Source: Massospora cicadina (Eukaryota; Entomophthoromycota; Entomophthoromycetes; Entomophthorales; Entomophthoraceae). From it: DNA of 64,000 nucleotides. Where the stretch lies: positions 124,001 through 188,000 of the forward strand of contig JAKSZP010010614.1 in NCBI GenBank assembly GCA_022478985.1, given 5' to 3'. Under the pieces are notes generated by a model, which was not told the origin of the DNA, searched no databases, and worked only from the letters and a program-made list of their open reading frames with translations. A program made the translations under genes and the position numbers. This document shows positions 11,231 to 20,899 of the stretch, one piece after another (the stretch's first letter is position 1; every line of letters begins with the position of its first letter).

Positions 11231-13428
11231 TGGAGAGCAGGGTAGACAGACAGTTAGATATAGAATTTGGTTCAGGCAACCCTCACTGCTGTACTTGATA
11301 GGGCGGTAGTAGTGTATGGGTGCATTAGTTTAATGACAAATTGGGTGTAACAGCTTCAATTAGAATGTCCTTCAAGTTGTAAAGTTCCATAAAGTAAAGA
11401 TTCCACAGGCTTGGATACTTTGGCTGATTAATTTAATAGGTTGCATCATCAGAGGATGGGAAGTTTAAATGTCATTGGCTCTCTAAATTGTCAGTCTAGA
11501 ATATTCTGTAGGAGCATTTCTTGTTGGTTATATTGGACCCATCTTGTCATATTAATATTTTCTCCATTTGTTGAATGTCATCTCTGCTGAAATCATTCAT
11601 CATTGGGAAGGTATATCTTTACCTGGTATCCTTATAAGTTACCTGGCAGTAAGCACCAGTTTCACTTTTCCAGTTTGTTTGCCAGTTTCTTCAAAGATTA
11701 AACAATTAATAATTGTACTAGATTCAGTGAACTTCCTACTGAAATTATTCATCACTAGTGGAAAAGCACTTTGTCAATAATGTAAACCAGAAAAGATAGA
11801 GTAAAAAGCTTACTTTAATTACTTAAATGAGGGAATAATTGTAGTATTTGAGGATACACGCCTTTGTTCAGGTTATTGGTCCCTTTGATAGGCAAAGTTG
11901 TCCCTTAATCCTTGAGGGAGCATTTTACTTAGTGCGTGAAGGGATCAGACCTATGTAATCAATGAGGGAGCTTTAGACTCAATTTGATCCTTTGTGTCTT
12001 TAGAGATTAAGGTCAAGAAATAGATTCTTTGGGTGGTAGTTTTCATGGGCTAATGGCGAAATTTTCAGAGGTTTGGTTCATATTTGAACTGATTTGATAT
12101 TAGTCTTTCCTAACCCCCCTAACACTGGTTCCAGGCATGGAGTTATGGGAGCTTTAGGGAACCCAATTGATATCAAAAAAGTATTTTTGCAATAAGCCTG
12201 CAAAAATGAGCAAATGAATAAAAAATGCAAAGATAAAATGACTGATACTGACTTTGCTTGCTACAATTGAATTTGAAAAAGACACTATTCTTTAAAATGC
12301 AACTAACACGTCAATGTAGTACCTCCTTCTACTTATCAGAAGAAGGGAAGGAAAACTCAAAAAAAGTAATAAATTTTATTGTGTTAAAAACAACAATCCC
12401 ACTTGAATGAAATGAAAACACTGGCAATATGGCCTCAATAATCAGGACAGAGCTTTATTGAATTTTCCCTTTGTCATGTTCATAATATAGTATCTAAAAT
12501 GATGTTCATTAAGGTGACTTATTTTTATAGAAAAAACACATGATCCTGGAGGGAACAAGATAGTTGCAAAAACAAAATTTACAGCATATTTAAAAAGTAT
12601 TTAGCCAAGGGGTATAGTCAAAATAGTGATGTCTCAAGTCTGAAAGCAGTTAACATAGTAATCCCATAAATACATTTATTACTGAATGTCCTAGCATAGA
12701 AATACTCTGAAGCATACCCTTGATTTGTTGGACTCAAGTTTATCTATATAGTGGCTAAATAAAAAAGATAAGAAGGAAAAATAAGCAAAATGGAATAATA
12801 TAAACCTAACTAATCAAACAAATACTCTTCAAATAAATATTATTAGGAAAAATAAAACGTAATTTTATTTATTACCCTATGATGTTTGAGTCCTTGAGGG
12901 CTTCATTGTTTGTGTTTGATACCTCTTCTCTAGGAGGGAGAGGTGATTTAGTTTATTCTGAGTAGTAGATAGACAAATACCTTGGTCAATCCATTAGAAA
13001 GTTAGCTACTGAGGAGTGGCCAAGACCATTGCAGCTGATTCAACTTCCCCAAGATCATATCTGTTTATCAAAGGTGATGCAGTTATATTTATGTAACAAT
13101 GGGAGCATACAAGAACAATCTATTATTTATCAACAAGGGTGGAAGGTTGGACTTAACATTGCTTTCTGAACAGAACTACCAAGTCTATGAAAAGAATGAC
13201 ATTATGTGGCTGATATGCCCTGACATTTTTATTATAAAGAAAAGTCAACACTCCACTTATAATCCAGTCAAGGCGGTGGAAGTGTTGAATAATTGACTGG
13301 ATTGATTGCAAGACTATTATTCATTTATATTAGAATGAAAACAAAGGTTTTGCGCCTAAGTAATGAGTTTTGATATTTATAAAATAATCATATTTTTATT
13401 TTAGAATTTAATTTAGATTACATGAAAA
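11231..13428. other. AT-rich DNA without recognisable genes
   Basis: No reading frame longer than about 70 codons and no domain. The frames 11568-11780 and 13099-13296 look like chance. No TSD-bounded element was found, and part of the left side probably belongs to B's LTR. Confidence 0.5.
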
Positions 13429-13475
13429 GCTGGGGAGTGGTGGGACCATCTAGTACTAAAAAAAGGCTGGGGAGT
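13429..13475 (+). mobile_element. micro-retroposon M2 (27 bp) with 10-bp TSD
   Basis: gctggggagt at 13429-13438 repeats at 13466-13475. Between them is ggtgggaccatctagtact followed by a seven-A run and g. It has the same core and A tail as M1 and M3-M5. Confidence 0.75.
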
Positions 13476-14138
13476 CAGGGCTTAAATTATTTTTAATATT
13501 TATTTATAATACCCAAGTTTGGGGTCTTTTTCATGTGTAAAAATTAGATTTTAGTTTCAGTTGGGTTACAATTGAACTAGTTTCTATCTAGTGGATCAAA
13601 TTATACAAGAACTATGCTTATGTAGTTCAGTTGATTGGCGGTATAGCCTCTCTAAAATGCATCTGAAGAGGTGCTGTCTTAGAATTAAGTTTTATTCCAG
13701 AAAGGATTCAACCACAGAGGTGGAGCTGGGTTTACAGCAGGAAACCTCAGATGTGGATAAGAACCTCATAAACCTTACCTGCAAGACTTATTAAGGTGGT
13801 GCTGCAATGAGAGGAGTTAATGGTGAAGACGATGTTAGCATCAAAAGTAACCCTATTTATAGCATTAATTTCACCGGAAAAAAACAAAATTTTCAAAAGT
13901 TTTCCTGAGCTTTAAGTACAGTTTGTATAACACAGTCATCATTTTTCAATAAAAACTTAATACATAATTTTTTTGTTGTTTACTTTTAATAACTTTACTA
14001 TAATGATTAGGGAGATCATAGGGCAATTAGCTATATTAAAAGAAGTGATAGAAGAATAAAGCATCCAGTATTAAATTCCAGAGTTAATATTAAAACCATA
14101 TGTTGATCTATTTTCTTCTTATTTAGAAAACTGCAACT
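13476..14138. other. non-coding stretch, probably part of a decayed LTR
   Basis: AT-rich sequence downstream (minus-strand sense) of the U3 reading frame at 14139. It may be the rest of that LTR. No gene is seen; the 67-codon frame 13591-13794 has no recognisable feature. Confidence 0.35.
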
Positions 14139-14678
14139 TCAATCTTTTATGCCAATAACAAAGAAGAAGCCACTTGAAGAAGTAATATCTTCAACAATTG
14201 AGGTGTCTGGTCTAGGAGTGGAATGAGCCCTAGGGTACTGCCAGAGGCCCCTAGACGGGACCACCCTCTTAAAAACACCTTCTATCATCTTCAGCAAGTT
14301 AGAAGAAAAGGGGAGCAGAGTGGGAGAATTCTTAGGGGTCAATACAGTAACACATTGCTCATCTACCACATGAGTAAGGTCACAAAGATGTGAAAGGAGA
14401 GCAACAGGAATACTTAGATCCTTCTTATGCCTGAAGGAAAATTTCTCACAGTCCTTGTGGAGGGGCTGAACATTATGACTTGCAGATAAGTGCACAAAGA
14501 TAAGTTGCATTTTATATTCAAATGTCACAATTGATTTAAGTTGGATTTTGACATCACCCCCTCTCAAGATGTAGTCATTTAAGACAGCAGCATAGGCAAG
14601 GGAATAGAATAATGACGTCGCACAGTGGCACTGGTGCATGGGATATTTACTTGCACTTGATTTAATTTTGAAGATCAT
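14139..14678 (-). CDS. open frame crossing a polypurine tract into an LTR; U3 peptide family
   Basis: An uninterrupted 179-codon frame in a region where nearly all other coding sequence is broken. It begins about 41 codons before a purine tract (cttgagagggggtga on the minus strand) and crosses into sequence that starts TGTCAAAATCC at 14553, a plausible U3 start. Residues about 98-116 contain 'LCDLTHVVDEQCV', aligning without gaps to 'LGDLAHVIDERWV' in the LTRs of E and 'GDLTHIVDEQWV' at 63.68 kb. The upstream part also resembles the C-terminal stretch of E's pol-to-LTR frame. Function is unknown. The alternative is conserved LTR DNA that happens to stay open. Confidence 0.55.
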   Translation of the reverse strand: MIFKIKSSASKYPMHQCHCATSLFYSLAYAAVLNDYILRGGDVKIQLKSIVTFEYKMQLIFVHLSASHNVQPLHKDCEKFSFRHKKDLSIPVALLSHLCDLTHVVDEQCVTVLTPKNSPTLLPFSSNLLKMIEGVFKRVVPSRGLWQYPRAHSTPRPDTSIVEDITSSSGFFFVIGIKD

Positions 14679-15345
14679 GGGGACATTGGCATTGTGGAAT
14701 AGATCAGCCAGTTAATGACATTGCAAGGCTCTTTGTTGGGGTCACTCACAGGTGCAACAGGCTTGGGTGCATCAGAAAAGTGGGAACCACAACAAAAGGG
14801 TATACATTTCAGGGAACTTGAGGGGACAGCATTATGAGTTTGTGAAGCCTGAATGAGGCAGGACAGGAGGTGGAATCTTGGTGGACATCTTGGCGACATG
14901 TGGACTTTAGATTTGGTACACTGACAGGGGTGACAAAACAAATGTTTTTAAAAATAATGTAATGAGCCAAACCTTAGTACATTGTCAGAACACTGGGAAG
15001 GGTTCACAAAGCTGAAAAGATATAAACCTGATGTTAAGATGACCAGAAGTTTACTTGATTAAGAAAAAGACACAGAAAAGTGGCTTAAAAACTAATTAGA
15101 ATTAGAAGATGTAAATCTTTTTGAGGTAAGAAAATACTTTCATACCAGGAGTCAATAATATCAATTTATGAAGGGAAAATGCACCCAAGGGTAATTGTAA
15201 ATTAGCTTTGCCATCAGATCAAAAACTTTTTTATCTGATAAATTTTTTAGATATAACAAAAAGGTCCAACAAAATAACTGATAAGTGTTCTGCCAAGCTC
15301 CAGATAGATGAGTTCTCAAAAGAAATTTATGTTTAAAATGTGAAT
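14554..15345 (-). mobile_element. internal part of a small or deleted LTR element
   Basis: Bounded on the left by the purine tract at 14554-14568 (minus-strand sense) and on the right by tgtcacaattgat at 15345, a motif that also occurs at 14523, just inside the left LTR. An 88-codon frame (14675-14941, -) is Cys-rich at its start (CHPCQC) but matches no domain I recognise. No RT, RNase H or integrase is present in the ~0.8 kb, so this is a non-autonomous or deleted copy. Boundaries are uncertain. Confidence 0.4.
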
Positions 15346-15601
15346 GTCACAATTGATATTGGTTGGACTGTAATAAGGGGGTAGTATTATATATAATGAA
15401 AGTGATATTTTTTTATTGTACAATAACTTTTTCAGAAAATCGCTTTTTCAAACAGTGGGCTCCGCTAGTGTGCCAGGCCAATCAGTATGGAGACTGGCTG
15501 TCCTTGCTGTTTTGCCTTCATAGGCGTACCACCTCCTACAAGTCCACGTCCAACCCACCAACCCAGCAGACCAACAACTTTGCCTAAGCCTCACGGTCCC
15601 T

Positions 15602-15745
15602 CTTGGGTGTGCCTGGTGAGCCCATCCCCCATCCTGGGTGGCCATGGCACTCCTGCACTGCACCACCATCATGACTAATTGCTAACCCATCTTGGGTGTG
15701 CCCCAGCAGGTCTATCCCCCATCCTAGGCAGCTATGGCACTCCTG
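15602..15745. repeat. 90-bp tandem repeat, second unit interrupted by element E
   Basis: The phrase ttgggtgtgcc...atcccccatcct..ggcactcctg appears at ~15602-15657 and again at ~15692-15745, a period of 90 bp. The first unit continues into cctgcactgcaccaccatcatgac (positions 15652 on). The second breaks off at cctg, where E begins, and resumes after E at 23640 as cctgcgctgcaccacc. Confidence 0.8.
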
Positions 15746-17385
15746 TTTTCAAGTATTCAGCTAAGAAGAACTAGACTGGGCTCCCAGTCAGGGTGCACAA
15801 GCACCCAGTGGAGGCCCCAGAATGCCAAGCGCATAGCGGTCTGAGCGACTAATAAAAGTGGGGTTCTTTGGGAGATGTGAGGAACGTAAAAATTCAGTAA
15901 CATACTGAAGGCCCCCAAGGCAAACCAGATGGTTGCATTGGGGGCAACCGTGAGTCTTGCAGGGGCAACCCCCAAGGGCGGGAGAGGCAGAAAGGACGAT
16001 GACTACTCCAGGGTTTGCAGTTGCTGGCCTTCAGATTTAGATAGGGGGCTTGCGTGCCAGTGAGGGATGGAACAGAGGCCACCACATGATCAAAATTGTG
16101 AGCGGAGGTATGGCAAAATCCATGAGAGGAGCTTGGACCAAGCTTCCCCTGGAGGGGGCGCTCTAGGTCCTGCTGGTGGACTGAGCCAGTAGTGGCTGAG
16201 GAGGCTATGGAAGCCAAGTCCATGAGCGGTGAGGTGGGGGCGCCCAGGTGCTGCTCTAGCTGGGGAGCAGTTTCAGAAGACTCAGTGACTGAATGGATGG
16301 AAGGGTCCCAATTAAACAGACACATAAAAACAAACAAAGCAGTGGGTTCATCATTGGGGGCGAGGCAGTTATTGCATTTATGATCCTCTGCCATGTGATG
16401 GAATTGAGTGACCGGATAATCCAGTTGGCAAACATCAGCAGGAGGATTTAGGTGATGGCGCGCTTCTTTGGATTAATTGGCAGAATTTTTAGAAATTTTA
16501 AGAGGTAGACAGAGGCTATGGAAAACTAGGCGGGGTATTTGATTTGTTTATTCAATGGAAGGAAAGAGAATTAACTGACAACTACCCCTGGTGGGGGTAG
16601 TTGCCTTTTAAACTGGGCTATATGCATGGGGAGGTATTAAGGGATTGGTCATTTGGGGGTTGGTGAAGGGATTTGGTTGGCTGGCTTGGAGGGGGTAGAA
16701 AGCTGCTCCAGATTTTTGGCAAAAGTCTATAAAATTTTTGCAAACTTTCCTGGATCCTTGGGGCCAAACCAAGTCGATACTACTGATCTGGGTCCTGGTG
16801 ACTCAAGTCAGCCTGTTCACATGACTTGGGTGGTCTGGATTTGTCCCGTGAGGCAGGGGTCCTTAGATCATATTATTTGTGATTTGAGCCGATCCCTCAA
16901 TTGGGCTACTCATGAGATTAAACTCCCTGGATCCATTTTGGAGCATTGGGGCAGATGATCTAAGTAATTTGGGACCAGGTTCACAGTCTGAGCTGTATTT
17001 CAATCTGATTTCCAAAGCAGTCCAGTCTGGACTGGCTCCCCCAGTCCAAAAATTTCTGGTCAGGCTCCGATGTTGGGGTTTGCCATTTTCCCAAAATTTG
17101 GATATGGTTTGTCTGGGGAGTGGGTGGTCCCAGGGGCCTCTCCATGCCCCCTGATGTGTGCAATCTCCCTGCAGACCCCTTCTATCAAACTTACCAGGGT
17201 TAGAGGGGGGAAGAGGTGGGAGTGGGATATCTTTGGGTGGGAAAGCCATCACCCAACGCTCATCTATCACATGGGCTAGGTCGCCCAGCTTTGACAAAGA
17301 GTCCACTGGAGCCTTGGGGCCCCTTTTTGTCCAAAAGGGGTGTTGATCCCTATCCAGTTGCAAGGGCTGGTCCCCAGGACTTACA
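15744..17385 (-). repeat. 3' LTR of element E
   Basis: In element sense it starts TGTAAGTCCTGGGG at 17385 and ends ...CTTGAAAACA at 15744. It aligns over its whole length with 22005-23639. It is unusually long for a gypsy LTR and contains two open frames, 16863-17438 and 15894-16394 (both minus). Confidence 0.92.
15894..16394 (-). CDS. LTR-internal 166-codon open frame (left copy)
   Basis: The frame starts with a CX2C motif (MAEDHKCNNC), followed by a Ser/Pro/His-rich sequence without recognisable domain, signal peptide or membrane segment. The same 166-codon frame is present in the other LTR (22152-22652) with an identical predicted product. It lies in the middle to 3' part of the LTR in element sense. 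Whether it is translated is unknown. The alternative is an open frame kept only because the two LTRs are recent copies of each other. Confidence 0.35.
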   Translation of the reverse strand: MAEDHKCNNCLAPNDEPTALFVFMCLFNWDPSIHSVTESSETAPQLEQHLGAPTSPLMDLASIASSATTGSVHQQDLERPLQGKLGPSSSHGFCHTSAHNFDHVVASVPSLTGTQAPYLNLKASNCKPWSSHRPFCLSRPWGLPLQDSRLPPMQPSGLPWGPSVCY

Positions 17386-17438
17386 TTACCCTTTCCTTTT
17401 TTGTCAGAGAGGATTCCACCCCTGAGGGCATGGACCAA
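16863..17438 (-). CDS. open frame crossing PPT into U3 of element E; U3 peptide family
   Basis: A 191-codon frame. Its first ~18 codons lie in the 3' end of pol (…ALVHALRGGILS), the next encode the polypurine tract (DKKGKG), and the rest lies in U3. Residues ~49-61 are 'KLGDLAHVIDERWV', which aligns without gaps to the LTR at 63.68 kb; that ungapped match runs from VS at the LTR start to the P.IP after the motif, over ~54 codons. Upstream, the same frame is open back to the stop after the chromodomain. No membrane segment or known fold is evident. It resembles nef or sag in genome position only. Confidence 0.6.
   Translation of the reverse strand: MVHALRGGILSDKKGKGNVSPGDQPLQLDRDQHPFWTKRGPKAPVDSLSKLGDLAHVIDERWVMAFPPKDIPLPPLPPSNPGKFDRRGLQGDCTHQGAWRGPWDHPLPRQTISKFWENGKPQHRSLTRNFWTGGASPDWTALEIRLKYSSDCEPGPKLLRSSAPMLQNGSREFNLMSSPIEGSAQITNNMI
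17386..17402 (-). promoter_or_regulatory. polypurine tract of element E
   Basis: On the minus strand, aaaaaaggaaagggtaa directly precedes the LTR start TGTAAG. This primes plus-strand DNA synthesis and fixes element orientation. The same ...gggtaa|TGT junction occurs in D and in the small LTR element at 57.5 kb. Confidence 0.85.
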
Positions 17439-17479
17439 AGCATAGTTCTTGTGGCTCTTCAGTAACTTTATGGCCAGAA

Positions 17480-17720
17480 TGACCTCAATCTTCTGGGGAG
17501 GTCAGGGGGCTGTCAGGTGGGAGGCGTGAAATTCCTCTATCAGGTCCTTGCAGTTTGTACAATTGCGCGCGTTCACCCAGCTGTTCTCAAATGAGGGGTA
17601 ACCTTTCCAGGCGACCAAGTACTGAATGGATTGGCGGGACCTTCAGGAAGCTACAATGGCCTCCACCTCCGCTTCCTGGGATTCCCCAATGATGATTGGC
17701 TTGAGGTATTTTAGCCTTCC
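17480..17720 (-). pseudogene. chromodomain at the C terminus of element E pol
   Basis: One frame reads an acidic 'GESQEAEVEAIVAS' lead, a stop, then 'IQYLVAWKGYPSFENSWV' and a helix 'DLIEEFHASHLTAP'. This is the β-strand/helix pattern of a chromodomain, including the YLV.WKGY and ENSW aromatic positions that bind methylated histone tails. In chromoviruses this domain directs integration to heterochromatin. A TGA lies inside the domain, and a second TGA follows it, just before the frame that enters the LTR. Confidence 0.8.
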
Positions 17721-17739
17721 CCCTTAAAGGGGGTTAGGA

Positions 17740-18860
17740 GGGAGGTGTGGAAGACATTGTGCTGCTTTTCAGTGCGTGGGCAGTCTCAGGTGGTAGGCTC
17801 CATTGCCTAAATCCTTCTCGACCTCAAAGGGTCCTGAGCATTTGGCTGCAAGCTTGCAGGTGGGGGCTTTCAGGGGAAGGTTGCGGGTATCTAACATGAT
17901 GAGGGAATCAACCATGATCTCATGCCCCAGAAGATGCTTCTGATCAGTGAACTTCTTGTAGTCCTTGATGAACTTTGTCAAGTGTTACAAATCAGGTTGT
18001 GCATCTTGTGGAGAGAGCTTACACAGTCCATGGCGGCGGGAACTGCTGAGGAGAGTGGGTACCCATCTGGAAAGAGGGGTTATACCCCAGAGTGGCCTCA
18101 AAGGGAGAGAAGCTGGTTGAGGAATGGAGGGAGTTGCTGTATGCGAACTGTGCTAGGGGTAGGTCCTTGGCCCAGGTGTCTTGCAAGGCCGTCGCATAGC
18201 AGCGCGAGTACTGCTCCAATACCTGGTTCACCCGCTCAGTCTTCCCATCAGACTGGGGGTGGTAGGCAATGGATCTACAGGGCTTGATGTGAAGGAGGGT
18301 CAAAAACTCTTCCCAGAACTGGGCCATGAACTCGGGTCCCCTATTACTCACTATCTCCTTGGGGAGACCAAACATGGCGAAGACATGGTTTACAATTAAA
18401 TTTGCGGTCTCCACCACAGTAATAGAAGAGAGGCAGGGGATGAAGAGTGCAAACTTGGTAAATCAGTCTACTACTACCATTGTTGCATCAGAGTCACAGG
18501 AGGGTGGGAGCTCCACGATGAAGTCCACTGAGACTGAGGTCCATGGCCCCTCAGCCTTCTTCAAGGGGTTTAACAGTCCCTTCTTCCCAAAACGATCCAA
18601 TTTTGCCTGGGCGCAGGTGACACAAAGAGAGATCCAAGCGGGAGTGTCCTTTGAGGACCCAGGCCAATTGTAGATTCTCTTTATGAGATCTGCACACTTT
18701 TTGATACCGCGGTGGCCAACAGTCTGAGGTACATGGTGTTTCTCAATGACACGGCTGCGTAGGGAAGGAGGAACCCAAATCTGATCATGGAACCAGAATG
18801 TTCCATCCTGCAAGGTATATGGAGTTCTCTTGCAGCGCATGGACTCTAAGTCAGCAAGAA
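17740..18860 (-). pseudogene. integrase of element E
   Basis: The HHCC zinc-binding domain is read in 18463-18840 ('HHVPQTVGHRG' ... 'CVTCAQAK'), followed by 'GPWTSVSVDFIVELPP' and 'MVVVD' with the first catalytic Asp. The next piece, 18019-18417, holds 'FGLPKEIVSNRGPEF', with Asn where the second Asp is expected (AAT, complement of 18343-18345), and 'HPQSDGKTERVNQ' with Glu. The last piece, 17769-17981, is the GPF/Y-type module ('SGPFEVEKDLGNGAYHLRLP'). Two frame changes and the D-to-N change imply inactivity. Confidence 0.88.
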
Positions 18861-19135
18861 GCTCAATTCCTTCAGGGCAGCAGGTTTGGGAAGCGAGGAC
18901 ACGTGGGAGGAGCGGAGTCTTAAGGTCTAAATCAGTGAAGGATACAGTAGGGGGCCAATGAGAGGATTTGGGAGGGGGGCACTACCGTCATAAGGTCTAA
19001 TGGGTCTTCCTCCCCATTGGGGGACATGGAGGGGTTATGGCTGAGCATGTCTGTCAAGACGTTAAGGGGATCTTTGATGAATTTGTACTTAAAATGGAAC
19101 CCACAAAGTCTTGATATGTGCGATTTGCTGGTGTC
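18861..19135 (-). pseudogene. RNase H to integrase connector of element E
   Basis: A degenerate stretch between RNase H and the integrase zinc domain. The frame is broken and no motif is visible. Confidence 0.5.
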
Positions 19136-20420
19136 CTAGCTTCTGAGGTTTGTGGTAGTAGAGCAGGGCCTTATGGTCCGTCCAAATGTAATTTTGTGCA
19201 GGGCGCCCTGCAGGAGGTATTGCCAGTGGGTGAGTGACCACGCCACTGCTGCTAGCTCCTTATCATATATTGGCTTCACTTGCTCTGTTGCAGTAAACTT
19301 CCAGGAGTGACAGGCCACCGGGTGCTCAGCTCCCTCATGCTCCTGTAGCAGCACAGCACCCACTGCCACTGATGAGGCATCGTAGGCTACTATAAAGGGG
19401 TGGGACGTGTCAGAATGCTGCAGGACGGGGGCTGTGAGAAACACCTCCTTGATAGCCTCAAAGTCCTGCTGGCACTCAGGGGACCATTTGAAAGGGACCG
19501 TTCTTCCCAGTGAGGGGTGCAGGGGTGCTGCCAGTTGGGCAAGAGCGGGGGAAAATTTCTTCAAAAAGGTGATGGTGCCAAGGAAGCTGCGAAGCTGTTT
19601 TTGAGTGGTTGAGGCAGGCCAAGACTGAATTTCCTCCAGCTTGCAGGGGGACGGCATACCCATCCTTTAGGACAAGATTCTCTAGGAAGGTAACCTCATC
19701 CCTGAAGAATTCGCACATAGAGGGTTTAACAAATAGCCCTGCCTTGTGGAGGGGTGCCACTACCACTTCGAGGTCTCTGGCGTGTTGTTCAGGGGTGGGG
19801 GAATGGACCAAAATGTCATCATATAGGCCATCATGAATGAGAAGCGCAAGTCCCCAACACATCATCAATGAGGCTCTGGAAGGTGGCTGGCGCATTCTTC
19901 AAGCCAAATGGCATCACTATGAACTGTAGAAGCCCCTGACAAGTGAAGATGGCTGTGAGCCACTCCTGTCCCCTCACCACCCTCACCTGATTGAAGGCGT
20001 TCACCAGGTCCAACTTCAAGAAGACGCAAGACTTGGCAATGGCCTGGCGATGCTCTGCTCTAAAGGTAAGGGGTACGGGTCATGGATGGTAATGTTGTTG
20101 TGGTGACCATAGTTAATGCAAGGGCGCAGGGACCCATCTTCTTTCCTGGCAAAAACTATGGGGGAGGTGACCAGGGAAGACTTCTTGATGAGCCACCCCT
20201 TCTCTAGCATGTCGTCCAGCCAACTGCCCAGAGCCCTATCCTCTTCCTCTGTATAGGGGTAGAGGGGGAAGTTGATCTTGACTAGGTCAACTGTCAGCTG
20301 TAATGTCAATTCATATTCAGAGTGTGAAGGGAGCTTGGATGCCATTGACATGTCGAAGATGGCCTTATATGGGGCTAGGAAGGAGGGAAAGTCTGGAGGG
20401 AGGTCAACTAGGATGGGGTC
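19136..20420 (-). pseudogene. reverse transcriptase and RNase H of element E
   Basis: RT: 'EDGSLRPCINYGHHNNITI' near 20095-20150, 'KLDLVNAFNQVRV' near 19985-20015 with the first Asp, 'MPFGLKNAPATFQSLIDDV' near 19870-19925, and the YDDI catalytic box at 19815-19823. Then thumb and connection ('KQLRSFLGTITFLKKFSPALAQLAAPL'), followed by RNase H in 19136-19663 ('YDASSVAVGAVLLQEHEGAEHPV', 'IYDKELAAVAWSLTHWQYLL'). All catalytic positions seen are kept, but three frames are used, so single-base indels break the polyprotein. Confidence 0.92.
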
Positions 20421-20800
20421 CAGTGGGGAGATGGAACCAAGGGATGTGCCCTGGGGAAGGGTCCTTAGCAAGGGAAACTCACCACTCAACTTGAGGTTCT
20501 TGAACAACAAGGAGTTGGTTGTAAGGTTGATGTGAACTTGTTGGCGGCGCCACCAGCCCACCCCCAAAATTACAGGGTAGAGCAAGTCCTGTACCGCTGA
20601 TAAGTGGTCAGTGAATCCAAAATCATGAACTGAGAAGTGCAATGGACGTCATATGCGGTGGGACATCACAGACTCTGATGAGGCGCCCAGGATGGATGAA
20701 GCTTCCTCCATTGGTAGGTCCAAGGACTGTGCCACGCCAAGGTCAATAAAGTTACCCGCTGCTCCAGTGTCAAGAAGGGCTTGCACTGTGATTTCCCCTG
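20421..20800 (-). pseudogene. aspartic protease of element E
   Basis: 'LLDTGAAGNFIDLGVAQSL' is read from 20774 downwards, with the DTGA active site at 20760-20774. It continues in the long frame 20016-20642 ('YPVILGVGWWRRQQVHI'), the protease-to-RT linker also recognisable in D. This is the retropepsin fold, which cleaves the Gag-Pol polyprotein. A stop (CGCATATGA, ~20655) separates the active-site part from the flap part. Confidence 0.85.
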
Positions 20801-20899
20801 ACTCCAAGGGAAAGGAAATGGGAAACAAGAAGTATGCTTAGTCCTCTTTATTGGGGTGAGCCAGAGAAAGGGCAGTCGAGGAGGGGGCATGACCCAACA

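Noticed and set aside
14523..14553. A complete 31-bp LTR (tgtcac...ttgaca)
   Set aside because: It has TG/CA ends next to a purine tract, but coding-like sequence similar to E's U3 continues to the left. It is more likely the first part of a longer LTR.
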